Source: Actinomycetota bacterium | GTDB taxonomy: Bacteria; Actinomycetota; Actinomycetes; Streptosporangiales; Streptosporangiaceae | Direction: 5' to 3' | Length of the DNA: 64,000 nt | NCBI GenBank assembly: GCA_027313705.1 | Contig: DAHVDE010000065.1 | Coordinates: 1-64,000, forward strand | Shown: piece after piece, positions 55,073 through 64,000 of the stretch | Layout: every line of letters starts with the position of its first letter | How positions within the stretch are numbered: the first letter of the stretch is position 1 | The notes under the pieces: model-generated | The model's database searches: none | Seen by the model: only the letters and a program-made list of their open reading frames with translations | What the model was told of the DNA's origin: nothing | Position numbers and translations under genes: made by a program

Positions 55073-57609
55073 GTAAGCTCGCGTGGATCGGCCAGGGTGT
55101 CTAGCTGACCGACCGCGGTGATCCAGATCACGGCCTCGCCTGCCTCGTCCGACCCCGCCAGGTCGACGCTGGCCGAGAATCCCCAGTCATGGTCGCCCTC
55201 CTGGTCGTCGAAGATCTGGCGGATCCGCCACTGGTCCCGGTCGCTATCGTCGATGATCAGCATGGCCGGGCCTCTGGCATCTGGTCCCGTGCCGATCTCC
55301 TCGTGCTCGTCGAAGTACGGCTCGACGGCGTCTGCCCAGGCATCGGCGTCCCAGCCGGCGTCCTCGTCGAGTTCGCCTAGCTGGTCCCAGCGCCGCAGGG
55401 CGGCGAGTTCGACCCGGCGGAACATGGCGTTGCGTACCAGGACGCGGAACGCCCGCAGGTTGCCGGTCACGGCGGGCGGGCGCTCGTCTAGCTGGGTGGC
55501 GCCTGCCCTGGCCGCCTCGTCAGGATTGGCCAGGCGTTCCCACTCGTCGAGCAGGCTCGAGTCGACCTGCCTGACGGTCTCGCCCAGCCATTCGATCAGG
55601 TCGATAAGTTCCTCGGTCTTGGCGTCGTCAGGCACGGTCTGGCGTACCGCCTTGTAGGCGTCGGCCAGGTAACGCAGCAGCAGGCCTTCTGACCTGGCGA
55701 TGCCGAGCCAGCTTACGTACTCGGTGAAGGTCATTGCCCGTTCGTACATGTCCCTGGCGACTGACTTCGGGCGGATCTCATAGTCAAGCACCCATGGGTG
55801 ACCGCGAGCGTACATCGAGTACGCCGCTTCAAGCAGTTCGGCCAGCGGCTGCGTATACGACACGGATTCGAGCAGGTCAAGACGGGTTTCGTAGTCGATG
55901 CCCTCGGCCTTCATCTCCGCGACGGCCTCGCCCTTGGCCTTGAAGAGTTGCGCGGCGAGTGCTGGCCTGGGGTTGTCGAGCGTCGCCTCTATGGCCGACA
56001 GGACATCGAGCGGGTATTGCGGTGAGGTGACGTCGAGCAGTTCGATGGCGGCCAGCGCGAACGGCGAAAGTGCCTGGTTGAGGGCGAAATCTTCCTGAAG
56101 GTCGACGGTCAGCCTGACCAGGCGGCCCTGGTCGTCGGGCTCGGCGAGTCGCTCGACCACGCCGCCTGCGAGCAGCGCGCGGTAGATCGCAATGGCACGG
56201 TGGATGTGCCGGCGCTGGGCGGCGCGGTCTTCGTGGTTGTCCCGCAGCAGGTGCCGCATCGAGGCGAACGCGTCGCCCGGCCGGCCGATCACGTTGAGCA
56301 GCATGGCGTGGGTCACCCCGAAACTGGACTTGAGCGGCTCGGGATCGGCCGCCACCAGGCGGTCAAACGTGGGCTGACCCCAGGACACCATGCCAGGCGG
56401 TGGTCTCTTGCGGACAAATTTCCGTCTTTTCTTAGGATCGTCTCCGATCTTGGCGAGCGCCTTCTCGTTGGCGATCACGTGCTCAGGTGCCTGCACCACG
56501 ACCGTGCCCGTATCGTCGAAGCCGGCCCGGCCAGCCCGGCCGGCGATCTGATGGAACTCGCGGGCCTGCAGCAGTCGCGTGACGCTGCCGTCGTACTTGC
56601 TCAGCGAGGTGAAAAGTACGGTGCGGATTGGGACGTTGATGCCAACGCCCAGGGTGTCAGTGCCGCAGATGACCTTAAGCAGGCCAGCCTGGGCCAGTGT
56701 TTCCACCAGGCGGCGATATCTCGGCAGCATTCCGGCGTGATGGATGCCGATGCCGTGGCGCACCAGGCGGGAGAGCGTCTTGCCGAAACCGGCCGTGAAC
56801 CTGAACCGGCCGATCATGGCGGCGATGGCGTCCTTTTCTTCTCTGGTGCACACGTTGACGCTCATCAGCGCCTGGGCCTGGTCGATTGCGGCAGCCTGGG
56901 TGAAATGGACGATGTAGACCGGGGCCTGGTGGGTGACCAGGAGTTCTTCGATGGTCTCGTGCAGTGGCTCGACGACGTAGCGGAACATGAGCGGTACCGG
57001 GCGCTCGGCCGAGGCGACAACCGCGGTGGGGCGGCCCGTGCGCCTGGTGAGATCCTGCTCGAATCTGCTGACGTCGCCAAGCGTCGCCGACATGAGCAGG
57101 AACTGGGCACGCGGCAGCTCGATCAGCGGTACCTGCCAGGCCCAGCCGCGGTCAGGGTCCGCGTAGTAATGGAACTCGTCCATGATCACCGTGCCCGCGT
57201 CGGCCTGCGCGCCATCGCGGAGCGCGATGTTGGCCAGGACCTCGGCCGTGCAGCAGATGATCGGCGCGCCGGCATTCACGCTGCCGTCACCTGTCATCAT
57301 GCCGACGTTGGCCGCGCCGAAGATGTCACAGAGAGCGAAGAACTTCTCCGAGACCAGTGCCTTGATCGGAGCGGTGTAAAAACTGCGTTCGTCGGCGGCC
57401 AGGGCGGCGAAGTGGGCGGCGGTAGCGACCAGGCTCTTGCCCGAGCCAGTCGGCGTGGACAAAATCACGTTTGCGCCCGAGACCAGTTCGATGAGCGCGT
57501 CGTCCTGGTGCGGGTACAGCGCGAGGCCCTGGTCGGCGGCCCACCGTGAGAACGCGGCGTAGAGCGCGTCTGGCCCGGCGGATTCTGGCACCAGTTCGGT
57601 AAGAGTCAT
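55069..57609 (-). CDS. DEAD/DEAH-box helicase with DUF3516 C-terminal domain
   Basis: An 846-residue Ski2-like superfamily 2 helicase. Motif I is TPTGSGKSLVA (about residue 50), motif II DEFH (MDEFHYYADPD), motif III SATLGD, and QIAGRAGRAGFD is motif VI. The C-terminal half (from about 430) is the DUF3516 region common in actinobacteria: VSWGQPTFDRLVAADPEPLKSSFGVTHAMLLNVIGRPG. RNA or DNA substrate is unknown. Starts at 57621 (MECAMTLTELVPE) or 57609 (MTLTELVPE) are both possible without a good ribosome site. I chose the latter because family members begin there. Confidence 0.93.
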   Translation of the reverse strand: MTLTELVPESAGPDALYAAFSRWAADQGLALYPHQDDALIELVSGANVILSTPTGSGKSLVATAAHFAALAADERSFYTAPIKALVSEKFFALCDIFGAANVGMMTGDGSVNAGAPIICCTAEVLANIALRDGAQADAGTVIMDEFHYYADPDRGWAWQVPLIELPRAQFLLMSATLGDVSRFEQDLTRRTGRPTAVVASAERPVPLMFRYVVEPLHETIEELLVTHQAPVYIVHFTQAAAIDQAQALMSVNVCTREEKDAIAAMIGRFRFTAGFGKTLSRLVRHGIGIHHAGMLPRYRRLVETLAQAGLLKVICGTDTLGVGINVPIRTVLFTSLSKYDGSVTRLLQAREFHQIAGRAGRAGFDDTGTVVVQAPEHVIANEKALAKIGDDPKKRRKFVRKRPPPGMVSWGQPTFDRLVAADPEPLKSSFGVTHAMLLNVIGRPGDAFASMRHLLRDNHEDRAAQRRHIHRAIAIYRALLAGGVVERLAEPDDQGRLVRLTVDLQEDFALNQALSPFALAAIELLDVTSPQYPLDVLSAIEATLDNPRPALAAQLFKAKGEAVAEMKAEGIDYETRLDLLESVSYTQPLAELLEAAYSMYARGHPWVLDYEIRPKSVARDMYERAMTFTEYVSWLGIARSEGLLLRYLADAYKAVRQTVPDDAKTEELIDLIEWLGETVRQVDSSLLDEWERLANPDEAARAGATQLDERPPAVTGNLRAFRVLVRNAMFRRVELAALRRWDQLGELDEDAGWDADAWADAVEPYFDEHEEIGTGPDARGPAMLIIDDSDRDQWRIRQIFDDQEGDHDWGFSASVDLAGSDEAGEAVIWITAVGQLDTLADPRELT

Positions 57610-57668
57610 GGCGCATTCCATGGTGCCAGTTCGCCCGTGGTGCTTGCGCCCTGCGGCGCCCGGATCGG

Positions 57669-58829
57669 CTAAGGGTGCGCGGTGGCCTTCGCCTGGCCGG
57701 CCGGCTCCCCCATCGTTGCCGCATGCCTGACCACCAGGGAATCCGGCGGCACCAGGTCGACACCGTCAGGATCGTTGAGGTAGCCGGGCGCGCGTCCGGT
57801 CACACCGCGGTGCCCGTATTGCCAGACGATCTTGTTGGTAACCGGGTCTATGACGATCACCCGGTCGTTGTAGTCGTCGTTGGCCAGGATGTCGCCGTTC
57901 GGCAGTGGCAGCGCGAGCGAGGGCTTGTTCAGGTTGCCGAACCGCCAGAGCAGTTTCCCTCGGGTCGTGAACTCGACGATCTGACCGGGGTCTGAATAGT
58001 CGGCGGTGAGCAGGCGGCCAGGGGACACCTCGTTGGTGTCAGATGGGTAACCAACGCCTGGCGGGTGCGTTGACCAGAGCATGTGCCCGTTGAGGCCGAT
58101 GCCGTCGGCCCAGTCTCCGTTGATCTCGGTGACTACATAGCCACCGTTGGTCATCGGGAATGCGCCGTTCGGGCTGTCGAAGATGCGCGGCGGATCGTGC
58201 GCGCACCAACTGGCCGGGTGGCCGAGCGCGTGCAGCAGGTGGTGCGCGGGCGGGGCGATCGTGATGATGCGGCAGTTCACGATGTCAGCGGCGATGATGT
58301 CCCCGTTAGGCATGAGCATGGCGTCGTCTGGGTTGCTCAGCCTGTTCGGCCCGGATCCTGGTACCCCTGGCTTGCCGTAGCGGTAGACGACTTTGTCAGC
58401 GGCGACGCTGATGACTGAGATGACCTGGTTGTCCTCTTGCGTCGCGATGATGTACTTGCCGTTGGGGGAGAAGAACGCGTCGTCGGGCACCCGGAAGGTC
58501 TGGCCGGGCCGCGGAAACTCCCATCTGACCCTGCCCTGCGGGTCCACGATGATCAGCCGGTTGTTCAGGTGATCGGCGATAAGCACGTCGGCCGGCAGCG
58601 CCGACGGCCGGGATCCTGGTGCCAGGTGACCTGATCCGCTGACTGGTGCCAGCCAGGGTGCGCTGGTGATAGCGGACTGCTGCCGCGCGTGGTGCTGGTC
58701 ACGCGCCTGGTGTGCGGCCTTGCTTGGCTGGCTGGTGCACGCTGCCGCCAGTGCGGACGCGGCGATGCAGACACCTGCCAGGGCAAGCTTGGCGGTGCGG
58801 CGTGGTGTGATGACGGCCCCCTCGATCAT
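57669..58829 (-). CDS. Beta-propeller lipoprotein (NHL/PQQ-like repeats)
   Basis: A 386-residue exported lipoprotein. The signal ITPRRTAKLALAGVCIAASALAAAC ends in the lipobox AAAC. Repeats of about 50 residues carry motifs such as LPADVLIADHLNNRLIIVDPQGRVRWEF, LMPNGDIIAADIVNCRIITI and LPNGDILANDDYNDRVIVIDPVTNKIVWQYG, the pattern of NHL or arylsulfotransferase-like propellers. Probably a wall-facing binding or scaffold protein. Ligand unknown. The ATG at 58829 was chosen because the signal begins there. The frame runs further upstream. Confidence 0.82.
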   Translation of the reverse strand: MIEGAVITPRRTAKLALAGVCIAASALAAACTSQPSKAAHQARDQHHARQQSAITSAPWLAPVSGSGHLAPGSRPSALPADVLIADHLNNRLIIVDPQGRVRWEFPRPGQTFRVPDDAFFSPNGKYIIATQEDNQVISVISVAADKVVYRYGKPGVPGSGPNRLSNPDDAMLMPNGDIIAADIVNCRIITIAPPAHHLLHALGHPASWCAHDPPRIFDSPNGAFPMTNGGYVVTEINGDWADGIGLNGHMLWSTHPPGVGYPSDTNEVSPGRLLTADYSDPGQIVEFTTRGKLLWRFGNLNKPSLALPLPNGDILANDDYNDRVIVIDPVTNKIVWQYGHRGVTGRAPGYLNDPDGVDLVPPDSLVVRHAATMGEPAGQAKATAHP

Positions 58830-58940
58830 GCAACTGCGGAACGCATGCAGCCTGCCACTTTCCGTGGTCAGGCAAACTCGGCGCCCGCGCGAGGCCTGAA
58901 GACTTTGCGCCTGGTGTACCTGGACATGACCATCGGGGTT

Positions 58941-58972
58941 AGCGCTAGGTTGGAGCAGCGCTAGGTTGGAGC
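58941..58972 (+). repeat. Tandem 16-base duplication covering the DUF2277 promoter
   Basis: AGCGCTAGGTTGGAGC occurs twice without a gap (58941-58956, 58957-58972), ending one base before the ATG at 58974. Each copy contains a TAGGTT hexamer; the second, at 58962-58967, lies 7 bases before the A of the ATG, so it fits a -10 element for leaderless transcription. Confidence 0.7.
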
Positions 58973-58973
58973 C

Positions 58974-59204
58974 ATGTGCCGCAGTATCAAGACGTTGCGT
59001 GAGCCATACACCGAGCAAGTGACGCAGGCCGATGTCCGGGCCGCCGCGTTGCAGTACGTGCGCAAGATCAGCGGGTTCCGCGCGCCCGCCGCCCATAACG
59101 CCGAGGCGTTCAATGAGGCGGTCGACCGCATTGCCGGCGCGACCGCCGAGTTGCTCGACCGGCTCGAGGTCAGGACGGGCTCCGTGCGGGCGGCGGCCGG
59201 CTAG
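58974..59204 (+). CDS. DUF2277 family protein
   Basis: A 76-residue protein. MCRSIKTLREPYTEQVTQADVRAAALQYVRKISGFRAPAAHNAEAFNEAVDRIAGATAELLDRL fits the DUF2277 pattern, including the N-terminal Cys and R-KISG-R-P element. Its role is unknown. It is probably leaderless. Confidence 0.88.
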   Translation: MCRSIKTLREPYTEQVTQADVRAAALQYVRKISGFRAPAAHNAEAFNEAVDRIAGATAELLDRLEVRTGSVRAAAG

Positions 59205-59210
59205 CCGGTG

Positions 59211-59246
59211 CCCTGGTAACCCTGGTAACCCTGGTGCCCTGGTAAC
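59211..59246. repeat. 9-base tandem repeat between convergent genes
   Basis: CCCTGGTAA-type units are repeated about four times with one variant. The GGTAACC within each is itself palindromic. No T-tract, so termination activity is uncertain. Confidence 0.75.
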
Positions 59247-59261
59247 CGGTGCCGTGGCGGG

Positions 59262-60917
59262 CTAGGCGGTCTTGGTCTGGCTGGCGGCGGCGAGGCCTAG
59301 TTCGGTGATCGAGGTCTCGCGCATCTTGAATTTCTGCACCTTGCCGGTGACCGTCATCGGGAACTCGGTGCAGAACCTGATGTAGCGCGGCACCTTGAAG
59401 TGCGCGATCTTGCCCTGGCAGTACTGCCTGACCTCGTCCTCGGTTAGTTCCGCATCGGGCCGCAGCTTGATCCAGGCACAGAGTTCCTCGCCGTACCTGA
59501 GATCAGGAACGCCGATCACCTGCACGTCCTCAATGGCCGGGTGGGCGTAGAGGAACTCTTCTACCTCGCGCGGGTACACGTTCTCGCCGCCCCTGATCAC
59601 CATGTCCTTGATCCGGCCGACGATGTTCAGGTACCCGGCCTGGTCCATTACGGCCAGGTCGCCCGTGTGCATCCAGCGCGCCTGGTCGATCGCCTCTGCC
59701 GTCTTCTCCGGCTCTTCCCAGTAGCCGAGCATCACGGAATAGCCCCTGGTGCACAATTCGCCGGGTGCCTCACGGGGAAGCACCCGGCCGGTCTCAGGGT
59801 CGATGACCTTGACTTCGACGTGCGGGTGGACGCGCCCGACGGTCGCGACCCTGCGCTCCATGTCGTCGTCCGCGGTGGTCTGAGTGGACACCGGCGAGGT
59901 CTCCGTCATGCCATAGCAGATCGTGACCTCGCTCATGTGCATCTCGCTGACTACCCGCTTCATGACCTCGACCGGGCAAGGGGAACCGGCCATGATGCCA
60001 GTGCGAAGTGTGGACAGGTCATAGTCGGCGAAGCCGGGCAGTGCCAGTTCCGCGATGAACATGGTCGGCACGCCGTAGAGCGAAGTGCACCGTTCGGCCT
60101 GGACGGTCGCGAGCGTCTGGGCCGGGTCGAAGCCGGGTGCAGGTATCACGATGCAGGCGCCGTGCGTGGTGCAGGCCAGGTTGCCGAGAACCATTCCGAA
60201 GCAGTGGTAGAACGGCACGGGAATGCACACTCGATCCAGATGTGAATAGCGGCATCCCTCGCCGATGAAGAACCCGTTGTTGAGTATGTTGTGATGCGAG
60301 AGAGTGGCGCCCTTGGGAAACCCGGTTGTACCGCTCGTGTACTGAATGTTGATCGGATCATCGAAGGATAGGCCAGCCTCGCGCTCGGCCAGCGACTCGC
60401 GTGCGCTAGGCATGCGGCCGGCCGCGAACAGCGCGTGCCACTCTGGCGAGCCCAGATAGATCACGCTCTCCAGGTCAGGAAGGTCGGGCCGGGTTTCCTC
60501 GATCATCGCCCGGTAGTTACTCGTCTTGAACACTTCCGCGCTTACCAGCATCCGCACGCCTGACTGGCGGAGCGCGTAGCTCAGCTCATGGCTGCGGTAA
60601 GCGGGGTTGATGTTGACCAGGATGATGCCCGCCTTGGCCGTGGCGTACTGAAGCAGCACCCACTCGGCGCAGTTGGGTGCCCAGATCCCCGCCCGCTCAC
60701 CCGCCGCCAGTCCGGCAGCGATCAGCCCGCTGGCGAGCACGTCGGTCTCTGCGTCGAACTGCGCATAGGTCAAGCGCAGCCCTGACTGCGCATCTACCAG
60801 GGCCTGCGCATCGGGGTACCTGGCGGCCACCCGCCGCAGGTTGGCCCCGATAGTCTCGCCGAGCAAGGGAAGGCTTGATGCGCCATGGCTGTAGGACAGC
60901 GCGGCCGGCAAGGACAT
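59262..60917 (-). CDS. Fatty-acyl-CoA synthetase (AMP-binding enzyme)
   Basis: A 551-residue ANL-superfamily ligase. The P-loop [18 protein letters not shown] (about residue 190), [15 protein letters not shown] (adenine/A5 region), [26 protein letters not shown] (A8 hinge) and the C-terminal catalytic Lys in [12 protein letters not shown] are all visible. The profile is of acyl-CoA synthetases (FadD type) that activate medium or long fatty acids with ATP and CoA. The ATG at 60917 has AAAGGTG 7 bases upstream; the frame extends 12 codons further. A separate path from the 10-methyl fatty acid genes. Confidence 0.9.
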   Translation of the reverse strand: MSLPAALSYSHGASSLPLLGETIGANLRRVAARYPDAQALVDAQSGLRLTYAQFDAETDVLASGLIAAGLAAGERAGIWAPNCAEWVLLQYATAKAGIILVNINPAYRSHELSYALRQSGVRMLVSAEVFKTSNYRAMIEETRPDLPDLESVIYLGSPEWHALFAAGRMPSARESLAEREAGLSFDDPINIQYTSGTTGFPKGATLSHHNILNNGFFIGEGCRYSHLDRVCIPVPFYHCFGMVLGNLACTTHGACIVIPAPGFDPAQTLATVQAERCTSLYGVPTMFIAELALPGFADYDLSTLRTGIMAGSPCPVEVMKRVVSEMHMSEVTICYGMTETSPVSTQTTADDDMERRVATVGRVHPHVEVKVIDPETGRVLPREAPGELCTRGYSVMLGYWEEPEKTAEAIDQARWMHTGDLAVMDQAGYLNIVGRIKDMVIRGGENVYPREVEEFLYAHPAIEDVQVIGVPDLRYGEELCAWIKLRPDAELTEDEVRQYCQGKIAHFKVPRYIRFCTEFPMTVTGKVQKFKMRETSITELGLAAASQTKTA

Positions 60918-61094
60918 GACCGGGCACCTTTCACTAGAGCAGCGGTTTCGCAACCAGGTTCATCACCAGGTACGCAACCAATCGTGCCTGGCTCGCCGCC
61001 CGGCCTGAGGCTCGGGGCCTGCCAGCCAGGACCGAAGTATGCCATTGTGGGGGCAAGGTAACAGTCCGGTCAATGCAGGTGACCGTACTCAAGG
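60918..61094. other. Spacer between acyl-CoA ligase and menA
   Basis: 177 bases, no ORF of note. It should contain the promoter of the ligase gene, which I could not define. Confidence 0.35.
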
Positions 61095-61967
61095 TCAGAG
61101 CCTGATGGCCAGGCCAGCCGTGAGCAGGAAGCCGAAGGCAAGCTGTAGCCGGCCGGTTTGGCCGAGCACGGCGATGAGGCCGCGCCCGGCCGCGCCGCCG
61201 AGCACCTCCCTCGCCGGGGAAATCGCGAGCGGCAGCACGGCCAGCGCGAGCAGCGCGAACGGCGCGGCGGGTGCGATCGCGACCGCCACCGCGAACGGCA
61301 GGCCAGCGCAGCTCGCGTAGAGCAGGCGGGTCCGCCGGTCACCGATCAGTACCGCCAGCGTTCGCTTGCCCGAGCTGGCATCGGTGGGAATGTCACGGAG
61401 ATTGTTGATCACCAGGAGGGCGCAGGCGAGCAGGCCAACCGGGATCGCGGCCAGCAGCGCCAGCCAGCTCAGCCTGCCCATCTGCACGTATGCGGTTCCG
61501 ACCACGGCGCCGAGGCCGAAGAACAAGAATACCGAAACCTCGCCGAGCCCTCGATACCCGTAGGGCCTGCTCCCTCCGGTGTAGAACCAGGCCGCGGCGA
61601 TCGCCGCCGCGCCGACCGCGAGCAGCCACCAGTTCACCGCGATCGCGAGCACAAGCCCGGCGATCCCGGCGGCCAGGAAGCAGCCGAGCGCCGCCGCGAG
61701 CACCTGCCGGGGGGTGGCAAGCCCTGACGCCACCAGCCTGACCGGGCCGACCCGCTTCTCGTCGGTGCCCTTGATGCCGTCGCTGTAGTCGTTGGCGAAG
61801 TTGACGCCGATTTGCAGAGCCAGGGCCACTACGAGCGCGAGCACGGCTCGCCAGCCGATGAAAGAGCCGTAACCTGCCGCTACGCCTGAGCCCACCGCTA
61901 CCGGCACTACGGCGGCAGGCAACGTCTTCGGCCGCGTGCCTGCCACCCATTCCTTCGCCGTTGCCAC
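61095..61967 (-). CDS. menA: 1,4-dihydroxy-2-naphthoate polyprenyltransferase
   Basis: A 290-residue UbiA-family membrane prenyltransferase that makes demethylmenaquinone. The substrate-binding Asp-rich motif NFANDYSDGIKGTDEKRVGP (NDxxD, about residues 57-76) and the second VINNLRDIPTDASSGKRTLAVLIGD (about 187-211) are both present, along with eight or so membrane helices. The start METAKEW/MATAKEWVAGTRPKTLPAAVVPVAVG-type N-terminus is typical of MenA. Confidence 0.93.
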   Translation of the reverse strand: MATAKEWVAGTRPKTLPAAVVPVAVGSGVAAGYGSFIGWRAVLALVVALALQIGVNFANDYSDGIKGTDEKRVGPVRLVASGLATPRQVLAAALGCFLAAGIAGLVLAIAVNWWLLAVGAAAIAAAWFYTGGSRPYGYRGLGEVSVFLFFGLGAVVGTAYVQMGRLSWLALLAAIPVGLLACALLVINNLRDIPTDASSGKRTLAVLIGDRRTRLLYASCAGLPFAVAVAIAPAAPFALLALAVLPLAISPAREVLGGAAGRGLIAVLGQTGRLQLAFGFLLTAGLAIRL

Positions 61968-62049
61968 CTTCGCCGTCCATGGTCGCTGATATGCCGTCCT
62001 GGGGAGACGTCAAAGACTAGCGCCAGCGGGACAGTGCGCCGCTCGAGCG

Positions 62050-62079
62050 GGTCGGTTTGCCTGCGGTCGGTTTGCCTGC
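62050..62079. repeat. Short tandem repeat downstream of the NERD gene
   Basis: GGTCGGTTTGCCTGC occurs twice in tandem in the 114-base spacer between menA and the NERD gene; a third partial copy follows. Exact phase of the unit is arbitrary. Confidence 0.7.
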
Positions 62080-62081
62080 GG

Positions 62082-63119
62082 TCAGTTCAGGGCGGGCAGG
62101 GCGTTGGCGGCGGCGGAGAAGACCAGGGCGATCTGGGCGTCGTTTAGGTGATGACCGATGGTGGCCCTGGACTGACGCCTGAAATAGGCGCCGACGTGAC
62201 TGCCGTCGAACGTGTCGACGCCCTTGATCCGCATGATCACCCACGGAATGCTCGGGCCGTAGATGACCATGGCCGGGCGCACCCGCACTCGCTGGCCTAG
62301 CTCGGTGCCGATCAGTTCTGCTACCTTCTCTGCCTCGAATTTCGCATGGTCGAACTTGGAGTCCATGCTGACCGGGCCGTGGTAAAGGACACCGCCCTTG
62401 GCCAGGAGCGGCAACCTGGTGTCAAAGCGCTGCGAATCGAGGGCGAAAATGCCGCTCGGGCCGATCACGACGTGGTCGACGACTGAACTGGTGCCAGGCA
62501 GTCGTCTGGCGTTCAGCGCCATGTAGCCTGCTGCCTGCAATACCTTGAGTTTCCTTGCCGTCGCCCGCTGCGCCGAGGTGACCCGCACGGAAGTTGGCGT
62601 GATCCCCGTGGTCCTTGACCTGAACAGCGTGTCGATCGCGACGCAGAGCACGGCCGCGGTAAGGCCGTAGCGCCAGTCTTTCCAGATCGTGACGGCGGTG
62701 AAAGCCACCAGGCAGACGCCGATCCTGACGAGCCAGATCCGCAGCCTCGGGTCCGCGGTGAGCCTGGGGTTAATGAGCGGCTTGGTGACCAGCGGAAGTG
62801 AGATCGGCTTGGCGTGCAACTGCCGCCGCCGCGCCGGGTCGATCAGTTCCGGCCGGCCGCCAGCCGCCGCGGAACCAGGGTCAGCCGGCCGCGCGGGGAA
62901 ATCGCCGTCGAGCGTCTGGCCTTCGTCGAGCGTCTGGCCTTCGTCGAGCAGCGGATCTTCGCCGCGTTCCGGCACCGCGACAAGGTCGTCTTGCGTATCG
63001 GCGGCGTCTTCCTCGTCCCTGTTCCTGACGAACCATGAGCGCCAGTTGTGCTGGTCTTCGCCTTGCGCGGTGGGCTGGTCGGCTGGCTGGCCGGCCGCGG
63101 GCTGAACCTCAGCGTCCAC
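62082..63119 (-). CDS. NERD (nuclease-related) domain membrane protein
   Basis: A 345-residue protein. The N-terminal 130 residues are polar and low-complexity, with repeated LDEGQT. One or two hydrophobic segments follow (IWLVRIGVCLVAFTAVTIW; YGLTAAVLCVAIDTLF), then a C-terminal NERD domain (SSVVDHVVIGPSGIFALDSQRF, RVRPAMVIYGPSIPW). NERD is a PD-(D/E)xK-like fold of uncertain function. A GTG at 63119 is preferred over ATG 63155 because the sequence between is not protein-like and TACGCT lies just upstream. Confidence 0.8.
   Translation of the reverse strand: MDAEVQPAAGQPADQPTAQGEDQHNWRSWFVRNRDEEDAADTQDDLVAVPERGEDPLLDEGQTLDEGQTLDGDFPARPADPGSAAAGGRPELIDPARRRQLHAKPISLPLVTKPLINPRLTADPRLRIWLVRIGVCLVAFTAVTIWKDWRYGLTAAVLCVAIDTLFRSRTTGITPTSVRVTSAQRATARKLKVLQAAGYMALNARRLPGTSSVVDHVVIGPSGIFALDSQRFDTRLPLLAKGGVLYHGPVSMDSKFDHAKFEAEKVAELIGTELGQRVRVRPAMVIYGPSIPWVIMRIKGVDTFDGSHVGAYFRRQSRATIGHHLNDAQIALVFSAAANALPALN
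62907..62942. repeat. 18-base tandem repeat in the NERD gene
   Basis: GTCGAGCGTCTGGCCTTC at 62907-62924 and 62925-62942, encoding repeated LDEGQT in the low-complexity head of the protein. Confidence 0.85.
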
Positions 63120-63218
63120 GTTCTGAGCGTAACCGATGAGGGACCGGCAGAACATGGCGGGCAGCCGAGATCGAGAACCCTGGACTGCCGGGTCACAGCG
63201 CAGCTACTGTTCGGTAAC

Positions 63219-64000
63219 ATGGCAGAACTACATGACCTGACCGTGATCGAACTGGCCGGGGCGATCAGGGCCGGTGACCTTTCTCCGGTCGAAATCACCG
63301 AGCACTACCTGGACCGCATTGACCGGCTGAACGCTGAGACGGGCGCCTTCTACACGGTGACCGCCGACTTGGCCAGAGAACAGGCAGCCGAGGCCGAGCA
63401 GGCCGCTGCGGAAAGCCGCAGGAACGGAACGAAACTCCCGCCGCTGGCCGGCGTTCCCATTCCGATCAAGGACCTGAACCTGGTGGCCGGCGTCAGGGCT
63501 ACCTTCGGCTCGGTCATTCTCGCCGACAACATCGCGACGGAGGACGACTACGTGGTCGCCGAGTTGCGCAAGGCCGGCATCGTGATCACCGGCAAGACAG
63601 CTACGCCAGAGTTCGGCCTGCCCTGTTACACCGAGACCCAGATCGGGCCGCCGGCCCGCACCCCGTGGGACCTGACCAGGTCAGCGGGCGGATCAAGCGG
63701 CGGTGCCGCCGCCGCGGTGGCGGCCGGGCTCGCTCCGGCCGCTCAGGGCAGCGATGGCGGCGGCTCGATCAGGATCCCGTCGAGCGTCTGCGGCCTGTAC
63801 GGCATCAAGCCGACCCGGGGGCGTATCTCAGGTGGTCCGCTGATGCCTGACCTGTTCGGCTTGTCCACCGACGGCCCGCTGGCTCGGACTGTCGCCGATG
63901 CGGCGCTCCTGCTCGACGTGATGACATGCAGTTACCCCGGCGACCTTTACTCGGCACCGCCGCTGCCCGCAGGCGAGACCTTCCTGCAGCACGCCCGCCG
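63219..64000 (+). CDS. Amidase signature family protein (3' end cut by window edge)
   Basis: At least 260 codons, continuing past the window. LTVIELAGAIRAGDLSPVEITEHYLDRI and the catalytic elements Lys (VPIPIKDLNLV, about residue 84), cis-Ser (SAGGSSGGAAAAVAAG, about 160) and Ser (GSDGGGSIRIPSSVCGLYGIKPTRG, about 184) are all present. It is a different paralogue from the amidase at 18296, with GSDGGGS in place of ETDGS. TACTGT at 63205-63210 suggests a near-leaderless transcript, divergent from the NERD gene. Confidence 0.9.
   Translation, partial: MAELHDLTVIELAGAIRAGDLSPVEITEHYLDRIDRLNAETGAFYTVTADLAREQAAEAEQAAAESRRNGTKLPPLAGVPIPIKDLNLVAGVRATFGSVILADNIATEDDYVVAELRKAGIVITGKTATPEFGLPCYTETQIGPPARTPWDLTRSAGGSSGGAAAAVAAGLAPAAQGSDGGGSIRIPSSVCGLYGIKPTRGRISGGPLMPDLFGLSTDGPLARTVADAALLLDVMTCSYPGDLYSAPPLPAGETFLQHAR

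Noticed and set aside
56200-57549. Plus-strand open frame of 449 codons opposite the DUF3516 helicase
   Set aside because: Antisense shadow without motifs.

Overview
The window is chromosomal DNA from a high-GC actinobacterium. This rests on its G+C-rich codon use, GTG starts, mycothiol ligase (mshC), class II DAHP synthase, a DHNA prenyltransferase of menaquinone synthesis, genes resembling those for tuberculostearic acid (10-methyl fatty acid), and the conserved actinobacterial order dxr-rseP-ispG ... rimP-nusA-ylxR-infB-DUF503-rbfA-truB-ribF-rpsO-pnp-M16-dapB. Several starts look leaderless, which also fits. The species cannot be named from the window. I saw no tRNA, rRNA, CRISPR array, transposase or phage gene.

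Layout. 1-1631 (minus): the front of a membrane-anchored substrate-binding/VWA protein that runs off the left edge. 1744-13906: a carbohydrate island. A minus-strand operon (extracellular solute-binding lipoprotein, two permeases, two ATPases, family 4 glycosidase, BadF-type sugar kinase) is divergent from a plus-strand operon (PfkB kinase, second family 4 glycosidase, ROK regulator). The 441-base spacer holds a 25-base operator-like palindrome. 13920-26737: mixed housekeeping: a polytopic GT-C-like membrane protein, CPBP protease homologue, YbaK deacylase, amidase, mshC, DUF4192, a glutamate racemase-like gene, an internally deleted flavin-oxidase-like gene, and a two-gene 10-methyl fatty acid operon. 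26734-34833: DAHP synthase, then divergent dxr-rseP-ispG (MEP pathway plus site-2 protease), a lipoprotein peptidase, a GNAT and a small membrane protein. 34998-40398: HelR-like ATPase, CocE/NonD hydrolase, a small conserved protein and a pair of ferritin-like genes. 40619-54574: the translation/RNA core from rimP to dapB. 54677-64000: YccF protein, DUF3516-type helicase, beta-propeller lipoprotein, DUF2277, acyl-CoA ligase, menA, NERD protein and the start of a second amidase.

How the parts work together. The island looks like a complete route for one or more oligosaccharides: ABC import, phosphorylation by two unrelated kinases and NAD/metal-dependent cleavage by two GH4 enzymes, under a ROK repressor. 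There is no PTS, although GH4 6-phospho-glycosidases are usually fed by PTS import. I consider this the best candidate for an under-described system here. In the core, tight overlaps (ATGA, TGATG) imply translational coupling, and pnp has a leader hairpin that pairs its own Shine-Dalgarno sequence. A recurrent genome-scale signature is the short perfect tandem duplication (9-24 bases), found in frame inside at least six proteins and also in intergenic DNA.
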